64,000 nt of DNA from Oxytricha trifallax (taxonomy: Eukaryota; Ciliophora; Spirotrichea; Sporadotrichida; Oxytrichidae). Position 1 is the first letter of the stretch. Every line of letters starts with the position of its first letter. Location of the stretch: positions 49,607 to 113,606 of the forward strand of contig ARYC01000234.1 of assembly GCA_000711775.1 (NCBI GenBank), given 5' to 3'. Positions 60,967 through 64,000 of the stretch are shown one piece after another. A model generated the notes under the pieces. That model was not told the origin of the DNA and ran no database searches. It saw only the letters and a list, made by a program, of their open reading frames with translations. The position numbers and the translations under genes are program-made.

Positions 60967-62598
60967 ATGGAATCATATTCTTAAAAACGACAGTCAAGAC
61001 TCTCAGAATTCTTCAAGTTGGAAGATAAAGATTATGATGGTAATAGTTCAAGTGAAGAGCAGAGCTCTTCCAGTGGTTCAGAAGATTTTCAAAATCATGC
61101 AGAATACTTAACAACTAACATGTTTTACCAGAGAAACATAACTCTTGCAGATGTGAATATAGAAGAAGTAAGTGAAAAGGATATGATTTCACTATTTAAT
61201 GAGATTCGTAATGAAATTTCAGAGTTTGAAATCGATGGATTTATCATAGATCCCAAAGAAAAGTATAGAGAAAGTATTAAAAAAGGAGCTAAAGAATCAT
61301 TACTTAATGATAATTAAATTAAGACTCTTGGTTAGCTAGTGTTAAAGCTTTACACTGAGTATAAGCAATCAGATTTAGAACCCTAGAGTTTGATGGAACG
61401 TGGTTAAGATTTCGACTTAAAAGCTCGTGAAGCCAAAGTTATTGAGAATCATAAAGTAAAAGATTAAATTCCAATTTTTGGTTAGCACACACAATTGAAT
61501 GCAATAGTTCCTTGTAGACTGCAAAAGTAGTTAAGAAAGGAGAAATAATTGTAAGAGAAGGAACTTAAACTTGCAGAGGAGTCACTTAGATTAAGAAGTA
61601 CAGAAAAGTTAACTTTCCTCTAAATAATGGATAGACTTGGTATATCATACTATAAATTAAGAAGGTACTTAAAAAGCCCAATCAAGAAAGCTTAATTTTG
61701 GAATCTAAAATAAATTAATAGAGGCAAGAATAAGAAACTGCATAGCAGAGCACGCACTCATATCGTGAATATGTTAATGTTTAACACTTAACCAGTGCAG
61801 GTTTCTGATATACAGCACAGTTTACAGAAGAATATTTAGTTAAGGTGTAGCAAGTAAATGATAAGAGATTCTTGAAAAATGAATTAATAATGACTTATAA
61901 ATAAATCAAGTAAATTTCAACCCTACACAATAGCAACAGTAGTAAGTTATAAAGATAGTATGCAGCTCAATAATTCATGGAACACTTAAGTAAGGGCAGG
62001 AGAATAATAAATATTGATGAATCAACTCTTAACTAAACAGATTAAAGACACAGAGGTTGGACTGCCCCTTATGTAAAAAATAGAGTTACAAATTCACAGA
62101 GACTAAAATAAATGAATTTAATTATTGGAGTTGCAAGTACAGGAGAGCTGTACTATACAGTTAATCATGGAAGAACTAACTAGCACTCATTTATGTACTT
62201 CCTATGTAAACTAGTTAATGTATTGGATTCAGTTGACACTAGTTGGAGAGAAAATACTTTAATTCTACTAGATAATGCACCTTACCACAGATCACAAAGT
62301 AATATGAATAAGTACCTGGATTTGGCTTTGCCAATAATGTTTTTAGGGCCTTATCACTATAGAATCGCACCTGTTGAATTGATGTACTCTTGGATGAAAA
62401 ATCGAGACTTGAACCCTCTGAATACCAGAGCGTAATCAAAGTAAGTCGCTTGGAGTTCACCTTTTTAGGGGCTACTGGGCAGCATTCATGAAAGAGCTGG
62501 GCATGAATATTAGCAGGATCAACTAGAACTTGGTGAGGCGCTGCTTTTATCACGAGTTGACAGCGGCCTTGGAATCGATTTCGCTAAAAGATTTGTGA
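60967..62598 (+). CDS. Tc1/IS630-type DDE transposase, frameshifted
   Basis: ATG 60967. An acidic N-terminus (NSSSEEQSSSSGSEDF) and a long charged region precede an HTH segment (TFLQIMDRLGISYYKLRRY). The catalytic core has IINIDESTLNQ near 62,015 (first Asp), LILLDNAPYHRSQS near 62,270 (second Asp) and RIAPVELMYSWMKNRD near 62,370 (Glu). The C-terminal HLFRGYWAAFMKELGMNISR and CFYHELTAALES lead to TGA 62596-62598. Frame changes occur near 61,872 (GATTC for GATTTC would heal it) and near 62,445. It is either a degenerate transposon gene or intact with indel errors. No terminal inverted repeats were found. Confidence 0.7.
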
Positions 62599-64000
62599 GC
62601 TAGGCGAAAGTGCGAGGTTAATAGGCGGGGCTTGCTAGCAAGAGTGGCCTAATTTAATTCGATTTTTGCGAGTATTAGAAATTATTAAGGAGAGCTTTTT
62701 AAGTTGAATTAAGAACAGTTAATTGAATTTGAAATGAAAATTGCAAGGCTCTTACATTCAATTTCCCTTGAATTTCTAGTTAATTATTCACGCTTTTTAT
62801 AGGCAGCGAAGAGCTAAGGTGGCAGGTGAGGACTTGGAAAATAGGGACGAATTAGGGCGGCGCGTGAACAGGCACTGGTACAGGCTTGCGGGTTTAAGGG
62901 CACAAAAAAATTGAGGGGAAGTTTTAAATTTTAAGTTTAAATTATCAAGAATAATTAGAGTGTAATTAATAAAAAATGAAGGTTAAGATAAAGCCAAAAG
63001 TTAATTCAAGTTCAAAATTAAATAAAGTTCATAAAGGGTTAAGAAAAATAGCATCAATTATAATAGTCAAGTTAAAAGTTATTGAAAAAAAGATAAACCT
63101 AACTAAAGGAGAAAGAATAATTTGTTATTAATAATATTATTATAAAAACTAGCAACGCTTTTATCGTAAGTGAAAAACAATTCATTTTGAATATTTGAAG
63201 TTTGGGGTTTTCGATTTCACCGTAGATTTTTCCTTATAAGCACCTATCAATTATAATTTTTATAATATTAATTTTTTATCTCAAAAATTTTCTTTTCAAA
63301 GTTATTTTTCAACAAACTCTTACTTTCAGCTTAAATTGGATATATATTTGATGAAGGGGTTATCTTAATTATAATCAAATTAACAAAAAGATTTCAGTAA
63401 TAGATAAATTAATGAATCAAGTGATTTTAGAGGATCTAATAAATTTATCAAAAAAGTTGATCTATCAAAAATTTTACTTAAAACAAGTCTTAATTAATAA
63501 GATTAAAATGAAAAGATTATTAAAAATTAAATGCAGCAAAAATCAAATTATTAATCTTAGAAAATTTCAAGCTTTAACTAAAAGAATTTTTAGTCACAGT
63601 ATTTTTAAACTGGATAATAAAATTTTAATTCAAATTAATTTAATTAGGACTTGCCTCAAAATGGATAATTTTCCAATTTAGATATCAATAAAAGTGAAAT
63701 AAATTAAAATTAAATTAATAAAAAAGAATCAGAGCATAATTTACATTTATTTAGATAGTTAGTACGAGTCGCACCCGACGTTTATTTTTCTAGTTAATAG
63801 ACATTTTTATTAGAAGTCGCGGTCGGAAAAATGTACTCAACTTAGATAATATCTGAAATTAAAGATGATTCGATAAATTAATTAAATAAAATTAGCAAAT
63901 TAGAAATTTAGAACCTTTTCAAGGTATTTTAGCTATTTAATGCTTTAAATTAAATCATAGGTTCTATGAAATATATTTGCAAAGAATAATGCATTTAATA
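62599..64000. other. 3' flank and AT-rich region
   Basis: A moderately GC-rich strip (62,600-62,920) follows the transposase, then AT-rich DNA. A Lys/Ile/Leu-rich frame at 63,412-63,680 is what A/T-rich sequence gives by chance when only TGA stops. An imperfect inverted pair (AGTCGCACCCGACG / AGTCGCGGTCGG) is visible at 63,768-63,827 but unexplained. Confidence 0.4.

Noticed and set aside
63412-63681. 89-codon Lys/Ile-rich frame
   Set aside because: In A/T-rich DNA with only TGA as stop such frames are expected by chance. It shows no domain and no codon bias.

Overview
The window is germline (micronuclear) DNA of a hypotrich ciliate close to Oxytricha/Sterkiella. Three lines of evidence support this. 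(1) Real genes read through TAA and TAG as Gln and end only at TGA, on a very AT-rich background with GT..AG introns of about 32-37 nt. (2) Genes are cut by non-coding inserts (IESs) flanked by short direct repeats (pointers), and removing the insert plus one pointer copy restores the frame. (3) A 4,118-bp telomere-bearing transposon (TBE type) is present with 85-bp inverted repeats starting in C4A4 telomeric repeat and a 3-bp ANT target duplication. TBE elements are known from hypotrich micronuclear DNA.

Layout. 0.3-20.6 kb: AIFM3-like Rieske/FAD oxidoreductase, two RS-rich genes, RPB2 (RNA polymerase II), a BPI/LBP-like lipid-binding protein split by a retroposon-like element, an LRR protein, two low-complexity proteins and an ALY/REF mRNA-export factor. 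21-26.3 kb: NPRL3 (GATOR1), a small TIM chaperone and a hybrid histidine kinase. 26.5-35.0 kb: a DDX27/Drs1 DEAD-box helicase gene that is scrambled. Its first segments are on the + strand and the rest is inverted on the - strand, joined by an 11-bp inverted pointer. The same gene also carries the TBE and two foldback elements. 35.1-37.0 kb: Gln/Asn/Ser-rich protein. 39.1-42.9 kb: DUF4215 cysteine-rich membrane protein with a 543-bp palindromic IES, surrounded by a G-tract repeat family. 44.8-46.4 kb: AlkB-like hydroxylase. 46.6-48.0 kb: nested palindrome. 48.6-49.8 kb: fossil TBE pieces. 49.8-53.4 kb: mostly empty AT-rich DNA. 53.4-55.6 kb: GC-rich coding patches with no recognised product. 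56.5-62.6 kb: a SecA-like ATPase, a TBE-22-kDa-related gene and a Tc1/IS630-type transposase.

Most host genes are ordinary housekeeping genes that would be rebuilt on macronuclear nanochromosomes. The notable content is how they are broken: inversion, pointers of 2-11 bp, mini-IESs of 33-49 bp, and palindromic elements sitting exactly inside codons. Several genes also carry one-base frameshifts, mostly at short homopolymers, which look more like consensus errors than biology.
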